DNA of 47,936 bases, taken from the NCBI RefSeq assembly GCF_016790065.1, contig NZ_JAEUPY010000412.1:1-47936 (forward strand), read 5' to 3'. Under the pieces are notes generated by a model. It saw only the letters and a program-made list of their open reading frames with translations, had not been told where the DNA came from and did not search any database. This document shows, one piece after another, positions 8,869 to 17,407 of the stretch. The DNA comes from Steroidobacter sp. GTDB lineage: Bacteria; Pseudomonadota; Gammaproteobacteria; Steroidobacterales; Steroidobacteraceae. Every line of letters begins with the position of its first letter. The first letter of the stretch is position 1. The position numbers and the translations under genes were made by a program.

Positions 8869-10290
8869 ATGAAAGCTTTGTATCCAGAGCCCCGCTACGT
8901 TGCCAGGCTCACGTTCGTTACCGCGCTAGCTAGCGCGATGGTCTTGCTCGGCGCCTGCTCCAAAGGCAGGTCGCCGGATGAGTTGTTACAACCGAACTCC
9001 GGCGGCGCCATGACGGTCAGCGAATCGTCGCGCCATGCCTTCTCGCGACCGGCCACCAACTTGACGGTCGCGCAGCGAGGCGAGTTCTTCATCGGCAACG
9101 CGTTCTTCAACAGTCCGTGGGTAGTGGCACCCGCGAGCGCTGGCGCTCGCGATGGCTTGGGCCCGCTGTTCAATGCGCGCAGCTGCGATCAGTGCCACAA
9201 CAACGACGGTCGCGGACAACCGCCGCTGACCGAAGAAGAGCAGCCGGTATCGCTGGTGATTCAGTTCGCCACCTCCACGCCAGGCGACAACAACGAGCCG
9301 CAGGCCGATCCGAACTACGGCGCCAACTTCAATCCGTTCGCCATCGGCGGCGTGCAAGCGGAAGGCAAAGTCCGTATCAAACATCGTGAGATCGCGGGCA
9401 CCTACGGCGACGGCACACCGTACACATTGCTCGCGCCGGAATACTTGTTCGAAGAGCTGGCGTATGGCGAGATGGCGGCCGACACGAAACTGTCGCCGCG
9501 CATCGCGCCAGCCGTGTTCGGCTCGGGCCTGCTCGAAGCGGTTCCGGAACAACAGATCATGGAACGCAGCGATCCGGAGGATACCGACAAAGACGGCATT
9601 TCCGGCCGCCCGAATCATGTGTGGGATCCGCTGGTGAACCGCGCCGTGCTGGGCCGTTTCGGCTGGAAACTCAATCAGCCGGACATCGCGCACCAAACGG
9701 CGGCTGCGTTCTCGAGCGAGATCGGCATGACGACGTCGATTCGTCCGCACGAAATCTGCACACCAGTGCAGACAGCGTGCCTGGCTGCGCCGACCGGCGG
9801 CGAACCGGAAATCAGCGACGAGATCTTCGCTCACATCGTCACCTATCAGCGCATGCTGGCCGTGCCGGTGCGGCGTAATCTGGATGCACCGGACGTGAAG
9901 CGCGGCGCCCAGTTGTTTCTGGACAGCGGCTGCGAATCTTGTCATCGCGCCACGTTCAAGACCGGCACCGTCAAAGATCAGCCGTGGCTGAGCGACCAAA
10001 CCATCCATCCTTTCACCGATCTGCTGTTGCATGACATGGGCGAAGGCTTGGCGGACGGCCGCGCTGACTTCGCGGCCAGCGGCAGTGAGTGGCGAACTCA
10101 GCCACTGTGGGGACTGGGACTGCAAAAGACAGTCAACGGTCACACGCGTTTGCTCCACGATGGGCGTGCGCGCGATGTGAGTGAAGCGATTCTGTGGCAC
10201 GGCGGTGAAGGCGAACGCGCCAAGGAAGCATTTCGCACTCTGTCCAAACAGGATCGCGAGGCTTTGCTGAGGTTCATCGACTCGTTATGA
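8869..10290 (+). CDS. Di-haem oxidoreductase-like lipoprotein (DUF1111/COG3488)
   Basis: A 473-residue lipoprotein: signal peptide ending LLGAC with Cys30 as the lipid site. Two c-type haem sites are visible: CDQCH (Cys106, Cys109, His110) and CESCH (Cys355, Cys358, His359). The fold resembles MauG/di-haem peroxidases, with conserved segments such as GLGPLFNARSC and a C-terminal TQPLWGLG. The family is annotated 'putative thiol oxidoreductase' without firm biochemistry. Its partners are the imelysin upstream and the DUF1513 gene downstream, whose ATG overlaps this stop (ATGA). A role in periplasmic redox chemistry on iron is plausible inference. Confidence 0.93.
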   Translation: MKALYPEPRYVARLTFVTALASAMVLLGACSKGRSPDELLQPNSGGAMTVSESSRHAFSRPATNLTVAQRGEFFIGNAFFNSPWVVAPASAGARDGLGPLFNARSCDQCHNNDGRGQPPLTEEEQPVSLVIQFATSTPGDNNEPQADPNYGANFNPFAIGGVQAEGKVRIKHREIAGTYGDGTPYTLLAPEYLFEELAYGEMAADTKLSPRIAPAVFGSGLLEAVPEQQIMERSDPEDTDKDGISGRPNHVWDPLVNRAVLGRFGWKLNQPDIAHQTAAAFSSEIGMTTSIRPHEICTPVQTACLAAPTGGEPEISDEIFAHIVTYQRMLAVPVRRNLDAPDVKRGAQLFLDSGCESCHRATFKTGTVKDQPWLSDQTIHPFTDLLLHDMGEGLADGRADFAASGSEWRTQPLWGLGLQKTVNGHTRLLHDGRARDVSEAILWHGGEGERAKEAFRTLSKQDREALLRFIDSL

Positions 10291-11438
10291 GCAGTTCGAC
10301 CAACAACCCGTTGAAATTGTCCCGTCGCCAGTTCTTGCTGGCTTCGGCATCGTTGAGTGCGGTGGCAGCCGGCGGATTGCTGTTCTCCTCCGAGAGCAAA
10401 GCGCGCACCGGCACGTTGCTCTCGGCGTTTGAAGATGCACGCGGCGATCAATTCGTCGGCGGCCTGTCGTTGCAAACTCAGAAGGTATTCGGCGCTCGCA
10501 TCCCGATGCGTGCGCACGGTTGCGCCGTTCATCCGACCGATCCGAATCGGGTTTTGTTTTTTGCACGTCGCCCGGGCACGCAAGCGTTCGAGCTCGACCG
10601 TGCGAGCATGCAAGCACGCACCGTGTTCACGACGCAGGAAGGGCGACATCTCGCCGGCCATGGCACGTACTCAGCCAACGGTGAGTTGATCTTCACGCCT
10701 GAACACGATTTCGAACACGCACGCGGTGTCGTGGTGGTGCGCGACGCACGTAACTTCTCCGTCGTCGGCGAGATCGATACTCAAGGCATCGATCCGCATG
10801 AAGTGGCCTGGTTGCCTGACCATAGTTCTTTGTTGGTCGCGAACGGCGGCATCATGACTCACCCGCGCACGTTCCGTCGCAAGCTGAACATTCCCACGAT
10901 GGATCCATCGCTGTGCGTACTCGACGCCGCCACCGGCGAGCGCAAGGAGCAATGGCGGCTGCCCGATCATTTGCTGAGCATTCGTCACGTCGCCATGACC
11001 AGCACCGGCATCACCGCCGTCGGCCTGCAGTACGAAGGCAACAAGGAACAAACGCCTGGCATCGTCGGCTTGTATCGCCCGGCGCTGCCCGGTAGGCAAG
11101 CGCAGTTCCGGCTGTTGACTGCACCTGCTGAGGAAACACCGCGCTTCCAAGGTTACGTTGCGAGCATCGCCATCAGCGAAACCCACGACCTGATCGCTGC
11201 GGCCTGTCCGTATGGTGGCGGTGTCGCCTGCTGGTCGCTGCACGACGAACGTTATCTCGGCTTCGTGGCCGCGTCGGAAACGTATGGGTTGTCGCGAGTC
11301 GACGACGGTTCGATCCTGGCGTCACAACGCGACGGCACGGCTTACGATCTGGATGAAAGTCGACTGCGGTCACACTTTCTAAAGTTTGCCAGCGCCGAAC
11401 CGATCCGCTGGGACGATCACTGGGTCGCGACTGTGTGA
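10287..11438 (+). CDS. DUF1513 periplasmic beta-propeller-like protein (COG3490)
   Basis: A 383-residue protein with a twin-arginine-type export signal (SRRQFLLASASLSAVAAGG), implying export after cytoplasmic folding. The mature region has repeated strand motifs with RMRAHG-, DPHEVAW- and HLLSIRH-like segments typical of DUF1513, probably a propeller. It overlaps the upstream di-haem gene by 4 nt, so the two are translationally coupled. In many proteobacteria DUF1513 ends the iron-regulated imelysin cluster. Molecular function unknown; a Tat signal would suit a folded or cofactor-containing protein. Confidence 0.9.
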   Translation: MSSSTNNPLKLSRRQFLLASASLSAVAAGGLLFSSESKARTGTLLSAFEDARGDQFVGGLSLQTQKVFGARIPMRAHGCAVHPTDPNRVLFFARRPGTQAFELDRASMQARTVFTTQEGRHLAGHGTYSANGELIFTPEHDFEHARGVVVVRDARNFSVVGEIDTQGIDPHEVAWLPDHSSLLVANGGIMTHPRTFRRKLNIPTMDPSLCVLDAATGERKEQWRLPDHLLSIRHVAMTSTGITAVGLQYEGNKEQTPGIVGLYRPALPGRQAQFRLLTAPAEETPRFQGYVASIAISETHDLIAAACPYGGGVACWSLHDERYLGFVAASETYGLSRVDDGSILASQRDGTAYDLDESRLRSHFLKFASAEPIRWDDHWVATV

Positions 11439-11494
11439 GCACACGGGCATAATCCAGCGCGATCCTAAGGTGGATCAACGCCGGAGTGTCCGCA

Positions 11495-12364
11495 GTGATT
11501 CATGAACGCAAAGTCGCATCGACCCTCGCCCTGAGCTTGCTCGTGGGCCTGCTGCTGGGCGCGAGCGCTGCGCACGCCGCCGACAAGAAGCCCACCAACG
11601 ACAAGCTGCCGGACTGGGCGCCCCAACCCAAACCGCACGTGATCGAGGATCGCTTTCGCGTCGAAGTCATGGCGCTGAACGCCTACCTCGACACGGACCT
11701 GCGCATCGACCCCACGCTGGCCACCCAAGGCACGCTGCTGAATGCCGAAGAGGATCTGGGCCTCGACGACACCAAACTGCTGCCGCTCGCTGAGATCACG
11801 CTGCTGCCCGGCGACCGTCACCTGATTCGCTTGAGCGGCTTCGGGCTGCGGCGCTCGGCGCAAAAGATCATCGATCGCACCATCGTGTTCGACGAACAGA
11901 CGTATCGAGCCGGCGAGCCGGTGGACAGCACGCTGAATCTGACCATGGTCGGCCTTACCTACGGCTACAGCGTGGTGAAAACCCGTCGCTTGGACCTTGC
12001 GCTCACGTTCGGCATTCAGGTAGTCGAAGTGGAAGCGAATGCGGTGGTCCGGCGCCGTGTGGTGCGTGAATCGGAGAACGGTGTGACGCCGCTGCCGTTG
12101 GCCGGCATCGAAGGCCGCTTCGATTTCAACGACCGCTGGTCATTCGAAGCGCGCGCTCAATATCTATCAGTGGAGTTCGATGAAATCGACGGCTCGGTGT
12201 TGGATGCGCGAGCCGCGCTCACCTGGCGCATGAATCCGCACTTCGTGTTCGGCTTGGGTTATCGCAACTTCAACGTACAAGTGGATTCGCGCGACACCGA
12301 CACGCCCGGCCTGGTCGATCTGACGATGGCTGGCCCGCTGTTGTTCATGCGGGCCAGCCTCTAG
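11495..12364 (+). CDS. Outer-membrane beta-barrel protein
   Basis: A 289-residue protein. I prefer the GTG at 11495 because GGAG lies 8 nt upstream; a GTG at 11486 is also in frame. Signal peptide: KVASTLALSLLVGLLLGA, cleavage after AHA. The mature protein alternates hydrophobic and polar residues in about 8-10 strands (RFRVEVMALNAYL, HLIRLSGFGLRR, WSFEARAQYLSVEF, FVFGLGYRNFNVQV) and ends in an aromatic/hydrophobic tail (FMRASL). It starts 56 bp after the DUF1513 stop on the same strand and may be the last gene of the iron operon, or separately expressed. It is too small for a TonB receptor and no plug is visible. Ligand unknown. Confidence 0.75.
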   Translation: MIHERKVASTLALSLLVGLLLGASAAHAADKKPTNDKLPDWAPQPKPHVIEDRFRVEVMALNAYLDTDLRIDPTLATQGTLLNAEEDLGLDDTKLLPLAEITLLPGDRHLIRLSGFGLRRSAQKIIDRTIVFDEQTYRAGEPVDSTLNLTMVGLTYGYSVVKTRRLDLALTFGIQVVEVEANAVVRRRVVRESENGVTPLPLAGIEGRFDFNDRWSFEARAQYLSVEFDEIDGSVLDARAALTWRMNPHFVFGLGYRNFNVQVDSRDTDTPGLVDLTMAGPLLFMRASL

Positions 12365-12385
12365 TCAACTGTCAGATCTTGGCGG

Positions 12386-13480
12386 TCAGGTCTTGGCCCG
12401 CAGCGGGATGACCTCGGCCTGCTGGATGACCACCGGCGCATCGTCGTCGTCCCCATGGCCGTCGTCGCCATGCGGATGGGTCGCGCCCCGCATGTCATCA
12501 ATAAAAATCTTCGACGCGTAGTGCAGCCAGGACAGCGACGAACGCACTTTCACGTCAGTGGATGGCGTGCGCAACGTGCGCGAGGGCGATTCACCGAACA
12601 ACGCTTTGTAGTTGCGTGCGAACAAGCTGAAATCCCAAATGCCGAAGCGCGCGGCAATACGCGTCACCGTGTCGCGTTGCGGATCGGCACGTAACAACGC
12701 GGCGCGAATTTCACGCAGCTGACGAACCTTGAGCAGCCGCATCGGACCGACGCCGAAGAACTCGTGAAAAATGTTTCTCAAGGTGCGCTCACTGACTTGA
12801 GTCACTCGACACAAATCGTCGATGAACAACGGTTGACCTTCGTTCGCTTCGATCAGTTGCAAAGTACGTGCAATCACTCGACTGCGTGAGAACTGCGGCC
12901 GGCCGACGTGCCGGTCCAGCACTTTCATGCTGCGTTCGAGCACGTGAGCGATACAGATCGCCACTTCTTCTTCAGCCGCCGCGATCGCCGCCGCTTCGCT
13001 GAAGTCGATGTTGCTGGAGACAGCACGCTCGGTGACCCATCGCAGCCGATCCAAGTAAGGCAACGCGGCGCGCGTCCGTGGACCGTGTCCAGCACGAGCT
13101 GTCAGCAACAGATCGTGCGAGATCAGTTTGGTATCCGTCGGCACACTCACGCCCGCCCACCGCACCACGTCCTGTCCGGTGAAAGTGAAGGGCTGATCCT
13201 CGTGCAACATGATGAATGCATCCGGTTCGAGGAAGTGGCCGTCGATCCGGATTTGGGTTGGGTCGGTCATCGGCAGGCCGAAGGTATAGCGCCCCGGCTC
13301 GCCGTCGCCGGCAAACGTGGTCGCGCTCCCGATCTGGATCTGCTGTAACGAAACCGAACCCGGGCGCACCGCTTCGGTCCACCATTCCGAAACCGAGCGT
13401 GCGGTCGGAATGAAGCGTCCGTCTACCCCTGTGATTGCTTCGGCAAACTCATCGAAGTCCCGAAATACCAGTCGTGCCAT
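12386..13480 (-). CDS. AraC-family transcriptional regulator (EutR-like layout)
   Basis: A 364-residue protein. I chose the ATG at 13480 because GGGAGG lies upstream; a longer GTG-type start 11 codons earlier lacks one. The N-terminal ~200 residues form a ligand or signal domain with no enzyme motif. The C-terminal double HTH is clear: IDDLCRVTQVSERTLRNIF, then TRIAARFGIWDFSLFARNY and LFGESPSRTL. Beyond the HTH a tail of about 60 residues carries a His/Asp cluster (HPHGDDGHGDDDD), uncommon for AraC proteins and possibly metal-binding. It is divergent from the two-component pair, with 192 bp between. Target genes are not evident. Confidence 0.9.
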   Translation of the reverse strand: MARLVFRDFDEFAEAITGVDGRFIPTARSVSEWWTEAVRPGSVSLQQIQIGSATTFAGDGEPGRYTFGLPMTDPTQIRIDGHFLEPDAFIMLHEDQPFTFTGQDVVRWAGVSVPTDTKLISHDLLLTARAGHGPRTRAALPYLDRLRWVTERAVSSNIDFSEAAAIAAAEEEVAICIAHVLERSMKVLDRHVGRPQFSRSRVIARTLQLIEANEGQPLFIDDLCRVTQVSERTLRNIFHEFFGVGPMRLLKVRQLREIRAALLRADPQRDTVTRIAARFGIWDFSLFARNYKALFGESPSRTLRTPSTDVKVRSSLSWLHYASKIFIDDMRGATHPHGDDGHGDDDDAPVVIQQAEVIPLRAKT

Positions 13481-13672
13481 GGCGTCGCCTCCCTTTGCCT
13501 GACTGAGGTCCAATCAACGATCCGTCGAAAGATCCATATTGCCGTAATCTGGCGTTAACTTGTTATGGGCCGGCGCAATTGTTGCCGAATCCTCACAGCC
13601 GTACATACGCGGATTGGGCAAAGTCGTGTGTTTTCGTGGCCATCCCACTAACGATAATTTGCGGCATTTCCC

Positions 13673-14527
13673 GTGCGGCATCCGGCCCTGTTGTCATTGC
13701 TGGTGTTGTTGGTGGTGGCGCAAGGCGTCGCGCTGGCCTATTGGGCGCTCCGGCAGCGACGTTTCCGCTCATTGCAACACGTCGACGGCACGCCGGCTCA
13801 GCACCTGCAATGCGCCGACACCCATGCCGGGCGCCTGGCGTTGGTCGGTGAAATCGCCGGTTCCATCGTGCACGAAATCAGCCAGCCGCTCAGCGCCATC
13901 CTGATCAACGCCGACGCGGCCGACAGCTTACTCAGTCAGCCACATCCGCCGCTCGAAGAAATTCGCCGCATGCTCGCCGACATCCGTCGCGACGACCTGC
14001 GCGCCAACGATATCGTGCGCCATTTGCATTCGCTGCTGAAGCGCCGCGAACTGCAGACTACGATGCTGGATCTCAACGAGGTCGCCGCGACCGCATTGAG
14101 CCTGATTCAGCCGGTGGCACGCAAACGCTTGGTGACAATACGCAGCTCGCTGGATGGCTCGCTGCCGCCGATTCATGGTGACTCGATACATCTGGAGCAG
14201 GTTCTGTTGAATTTGATGATGAATGCCATGGATGCGATGGCCTCTAATACCGCAAATGGCGCTGCGGAGCGTATTCTGGACGTCGCCACTTTTCGTTATG
14301 ACAAATACTCCGCGGCCCTTACCGTTGCCGACACCGGGCCGGGGATCGCGGCGGCGTATCGACCGAAAATTTTCGAATCGTTTTTCAGTACCAAGCAGGA
14401 AGGCATGGGGCTGGGACTGGCCATCGCGCGCACTATCGTGCACGCGCACGGCGGCAAAATCTGGCAAGAGGGAACCTCGGCCGGGGGCGCCGTCTTCAAG
14501 TTCACAATTCCACTGCAAACGGTGTGA
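13673..14527 (+). CDS. Sensor histidine kinase with minimal input region
   Basis: A 284-residue kinase: one N-terminal membrane segment (about residues 7-26), a short linker, and a dimerisation/phosphoacceptor helix with His67 in GSIVHEISQPLSAI. The ATPase domain has an N-box (NLMMNAMDAM), G1 (DTGPGI), F/G2 (FESFFSTKQEGMGLGLAIA) and a terminal G-rich strand. There is no periplasmic loop or PAS domain, so input may come from the membrane or a partner protein. The start is a GTG without a clear ribosome site; an in-frame stop 16 bp upstream prevents extension. It overlaps or abuts the response-regulator gene, so they form one unit. Confidence 0.9.
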   Translation: MRHPALLSLLVLLVVAQGVALAYWALRQRRFRSLQHVDGTPAQHLQCADTHAGRLALVGEIAGSIVHEISQPLSAILINADAADSLLSQPHPPLEEIRRMLADIRRDDLRANDIVRHLHSLLKRRELQTTMLDLNEVAATALSLIQPVARKRLVTIRSSLDGSLPPIHGDSIHLEQVLLNLMMNAMDAMASNTANGAAERILDVATFRYDKYSAALTVADTGPGIAAAYRPKIFESFFSTKQEGMGLGLAIARTIVHAHGGKIWQEGTSAGGAVFKFTIPLQTV

Positions 14528-14559
14528 TCGCACCGGCGACAGGGAGAGGGGACGGCGGC

Positions 14560-15255
14560 ATGGACACAGGCAGCGGTCGCACGGACGACCAGGAATGCAG
14601 TGCGGGGCAGAGCTTCGTCATTCATGTCGTCGACGATGACGACAGTTTTCGTAGCAGCCTGCTGCGCTTATTCAGCTCGAAACATATGTCAGCGTTGGGC
14701 TATGCCACGCTGGCCGAATTCGAACGCGCCGACCTCACCGGCACGCTCGGCTGCGTGCTGCTGGACATTTGTATGCCTGACGGCGACGGCCTGGAGCTGT
14801 TCGAGCGACTGATCGGCGACGACTCCATCCTGCCGGTGATCTTCGTCAGCGCCTACGCCGACATTCCCATCAGCGTACGCGTCATGAAATCCGGCGCACT
14901 GGACATCCTGGTCAAACCGGTGGCCGCGGACAAACTGCTCGAGACGATCGAACACGCGCGCCAGATTGCCCTACAAAGATATGCCGCGTATTGCCAGGTT
15001 CGCGAACTGCTGGCGCGTTATAAAACGTTGACTGCCCGCGAGCGCGCCGTTTTCGTCGGCGTCGCCGAAGGCAAGCTCAACAAACAAGTGGCGGTGGAAG
15101 TCGGCGCTTGCGAACGCACCATCAAGTCCGAGCGCGCCAAGATGATGAAAAAACTGCAGCTCACTCGTCTAGTGGATGTGGTGCGCGCTGCCGAGATGGT
15201 GGGCTTGAAACTCTGGTTCGACGACGGGCCGACTACAACTGAAAGGCAACCGTAA
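14560..15255 (+). CDS. FixJ/NarL-type response regulator
   Basis: A 231-residue regulator. The receiver has the acidic pocket (VVDDDDS), phosphoacceptor Asp69 (CVLLDICMPDGDG), the Ser/Ala switch (FVSAYAD) and Lys119 (ILVKP). The output is a LuxR-type HTH (LTARERAVFVGVAEGKLNKQ, then ERTIKSERAKMM). I use the ATG at 14560, which has GGGAGAGGGGAC upstream; a GTG at 14524 overlapping the kinase stop is an alternative. It is cotranscribed with the kinase. Its last 23 bp overlap the end of the convergent cardiolipin synthase gene. Regulon unknown. Confidence 0.92.
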   Translation: MDTGSGRTDDQECSAGQSFVIHVVDDDDSFRSSLLRLFSSKHMSALGYATLAEFERADLTGTLGCVLLDICMPDGDGLELFERLIGDDSILPVIFVSAYADIPISVRVMKSGALDILVKPVAADKLLETIEHARQIALQRYAAYCQVRELLARYKTLTARERAVFVGVAEGKLNKQVAVEVGACERTIKSERAKMMKKLQLTRLVDVVRAAEMVGLKLWFDDGPTTTERQP

Positions 15256-16594
15256 GCAACACGCCTTCAGCGATGTCGCGTAACAGCCCGGGCGGCTCGG
15301 CGCGATAAGCACTGCCCTGCTCCGCCATCGCCGCGATCCAGCTCGCCAGCCACTCGATGGTATCGCGGCCATAAAACACCACCGCCGCTTCGTGGTTCAG
15401 CAGCAGGCTGCGCAGATCCAGGTTGATCGAGCCGCACATTGCCAATGTTTCATCGATCACCACCGCCTTGGCGTGGACCATTTGCGGCAACAAACGAAAC
15501 TCGACGCCGGCAGCCGCCAGATCTCGCATCGGCCGCGAGCGTACGAAATCCGCTAACCTATGATTCGAACGGCGCGGAATCGCAATCGTCACCTTCACGC
15601 CACGGCGCGCTGCCAGTCGCATCGCCGCACGCAAACTATCGTCGGGAACGAAATACGGCGTGACGATCATGAAGCGTCGGCGCGCGCGATAGCAGCCGTC
15701 GATCAACAAAGATTGCGCCGTGTCTTCCACCTGATCCGGGCCGCTCGGTAGAAATTGCGCGAGCTCGCCATCCTTGACCGACGTTTGCTGTCGTTCACGC
15801 AGCGGTGTTCGCAGCGGCGTAGTGTTCCAATCCAAATCGAATTGACGTCCGGCCGCGGCCGCCACCGGGCCTTCCAGATCGAACGAAAGATCCGGCCACA
15901 GCGTGCCGCTGTCGTCGCCCAAGAAATATTCCGCCGCCAGATTGCGACCGCCGCACCACAGATGACTGTCGTCGGCGACCACCAGCTTGCGATGATTGCG
16001 CAGATTGCGTGGACCGAGACGATGCAGACTGAAGAACGGACGAAAGACGGCGACCTGCGCACCAGCCTCTCGCAACTCGCGCATGAAACGTCCGGGCGCC
16101 AGGATGGAGAAAAAACCATCGAGCAATAAACGAACCTGCACACCTTCTTTAGCTCGCCGCGCCAGCCGAGCCACGATGTCACGACCGAAGGCGTCGTTAC
16201 CGATGATGAAGGTGCTGATATCTAACGTGTGGCGAGCGCCGTCGATGATCTCGAACAGCGCTTCGCGTGCGTGCTCGCCGTCGGCATGCATTCGGACTTT
16301 GCAGGCGGACGGTGGCGCCAGCCCGAAACTCTCGATCAACTCGGCCGCCCAGTGCGGACCTTCGACCACCACGCCGACATACGGAGTCGCGACCGGCTTG
16401 AGCTTGCGCTGACCGAACAGCAGGTACAGCGGCAACATCAGGTAGGGCACCAGCGCCAGGCCCAGCACCCAGGCAATCGCCGACGTCGGCGCACGACGCT
16501 GATCGCGAGCGCGACTCGTAAGGATGTAGACGAGGAGCGCAATGGCGCTGACCAGGAAATGCTGCGAAGGAGTCGGCAGCCAATCTACGATCAT
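15233..16594 (-). CDS. Cardiolipin synthase (phospholipase D family)
   Basis: A 453-residue protein with two N-terminal membrane segments (about 13-28 and 39-60) followed by two PLD domains. Both catalytic HKD motifs are intact: His201-Lys203-Asp208 (NHRKLVVAD) and His374-Lys376-Asp381 (HAKAVVID), each followed by the GGRN or GSIN asparagine motif. It condenses phosphatidylglycerol (or PG with PE, depending on subclass) to make cardiolipin at the inner membrane. Length and topology match ClsA-like enzymes. It is convergent with and overlaps the response regulator by 23 bp. ClsA versus ClsB/C cannot be decided, so I give no symbol. Confidence 0.93.
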   Translation of the reverse strand: MIVDWLPTPSQHFLVSAIALLVYILTSRARDQRRAPTSAIAWVLGLALVPYLMLPLYLLFGQRKLKPVATPYVGVVVEGPHWAAELIESFGLAPPSACKVRMHADGEHAREALFEIIDGARHTLDISTFIIGNDAFGRDIVARLARRAKEGVQVRLLLDGFFSILAPGRFMRELREAGAQVAVFRPFFSLHRLGPRNLRNHRKLVVADDSHLWCGGRNLAAEYFLGDDSGTLWPDLSFDLEGPVAAAAGRQFDLDWNTTPLRTPLRERQQTSVKDGELAQFLPSGPDQVEDTAQSLLIDGCYRARRRFMIVTPYFVPDDSLRAAMRLAARRGVKVTIAIPRRSNHRLADFVRSRPMRDLAAAGVEFRLLPQMVHAKAVVIDETLAMCGSINLDLRSLLLNHEAAVVFYGRDTIEWLASWIAAMAEQGSAYRAEPPGLLRDIAEGVLLTVAFQL

Positions 16595-16678
16595 TAACCG
16601 TATCCCTAACCCCCGGGCGGGGCCGCAGGGTAGCAGAGATGCCCTACGACGATGCGGGACGGCGACTCAACTGGTGCA

Positions 16679-17158
16679 CTAGTTCTTGGCGGCGGCGGCC
16701 GGATCGGCAGGCTGCGCCTGAGCCGCCGGCGTTTCTGGCGCCCGCAACGGCTGCAACAGGATCACACCCGGCTCGTTGGACTGCAGCGGCAGGGCCGCCT
16801 CGGCGGCAGCAGCTGCCGCTGCGGCCGCGGCTTCCGCTTCAGCCTGTTGCTGATTGGCCTGCTCGACGGTGATATCCAGATACTTATGGAAAACGCGCAG
16901 GAAAGTGTCGACCGCGCTCAGGGTCAGCACGATGGGAATGGCCGCAATCATGAGCGCAATCGCCCACTTGAGCGGTTTGGGCCGGCGCTGTTCGTGATCC
17001 AGGGCCGCTTCGCGTTCCACCGATTCCTGCGCCCGCTGCTGAATGGCCTTCTGCAAATCGAACTGACGCGCCTTCATGTGCAGGATGCGCGCGCCGGCCG
17101 CAGCATTCGGCTCGGCCGAAGCCGACTCGGGCGACAGCTCTTCGGACTGTTGACTCAT
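16679..17158 (-). CDS. Single-pass membrane protein with Ala/Gln-rich tail
   Basis: A 159-residue protein starting at an ATG at 17158 (an upstream in-frame start would add about 16 poorly supported residues). The first ~65 residues are charged and helical (ARQFDLQKAIQQRAQ, EREAALDHEQRR), then comes one membrane helix (WAIALMIAAIPIVLTLSAV). After the membrane there is a short helix, then a long tract rich in Ala and Glu/Gln (a run of ten alanines) and a Pro/Ala end. N-in topology would put the low-complexity tail in the periplasm. No family recognised. Nothing catalytic is visible. Confidence 0.65.
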   Translation of the reverse strand: MSQQSEELSPESASAEPNAAAGARILHMKARQFDLQKAIQQRAQESVEREAALDHEQRRPKPLKWAIALMIAAIPIVLTLSAVDTFLRVFHKYLDITVEQANQQQAEAEAAAAAAAAAAEAALPLQSNEPGVILLQPLRAPETPAAQAQPADPAAAAKN

Positions 17159-17407
17159 GAGGGGTGCACTTTCGGTGACAGTCGCGGACGGGACACGCCG
17201 CAGCATAACGCGGCGGGCCCGCCGATCAACTACTGAGGCCAGCCGCAGCGAGGAATATTTGCCAGTACTTAACAGACCCCTCGCAGCGGTTTGGGTTCCT
17301 TGGGCGCGGCCTGGCTAGTACCTACGTCCAAGGTTGCCCGACAACGCTTGACGGCCGGGCATCCAGCTGGCGACGATGCCGCGGTCAAACGCTTTGGCGG
17401 TGAGAAC

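Noticed and set aside
7541..10200. Long open frames antisense to the imelysin and di-haem genes
   Set aside because: Codon-phase shadows; the + strand proteins have lipoboxes, haem sites and the imelysin motif.
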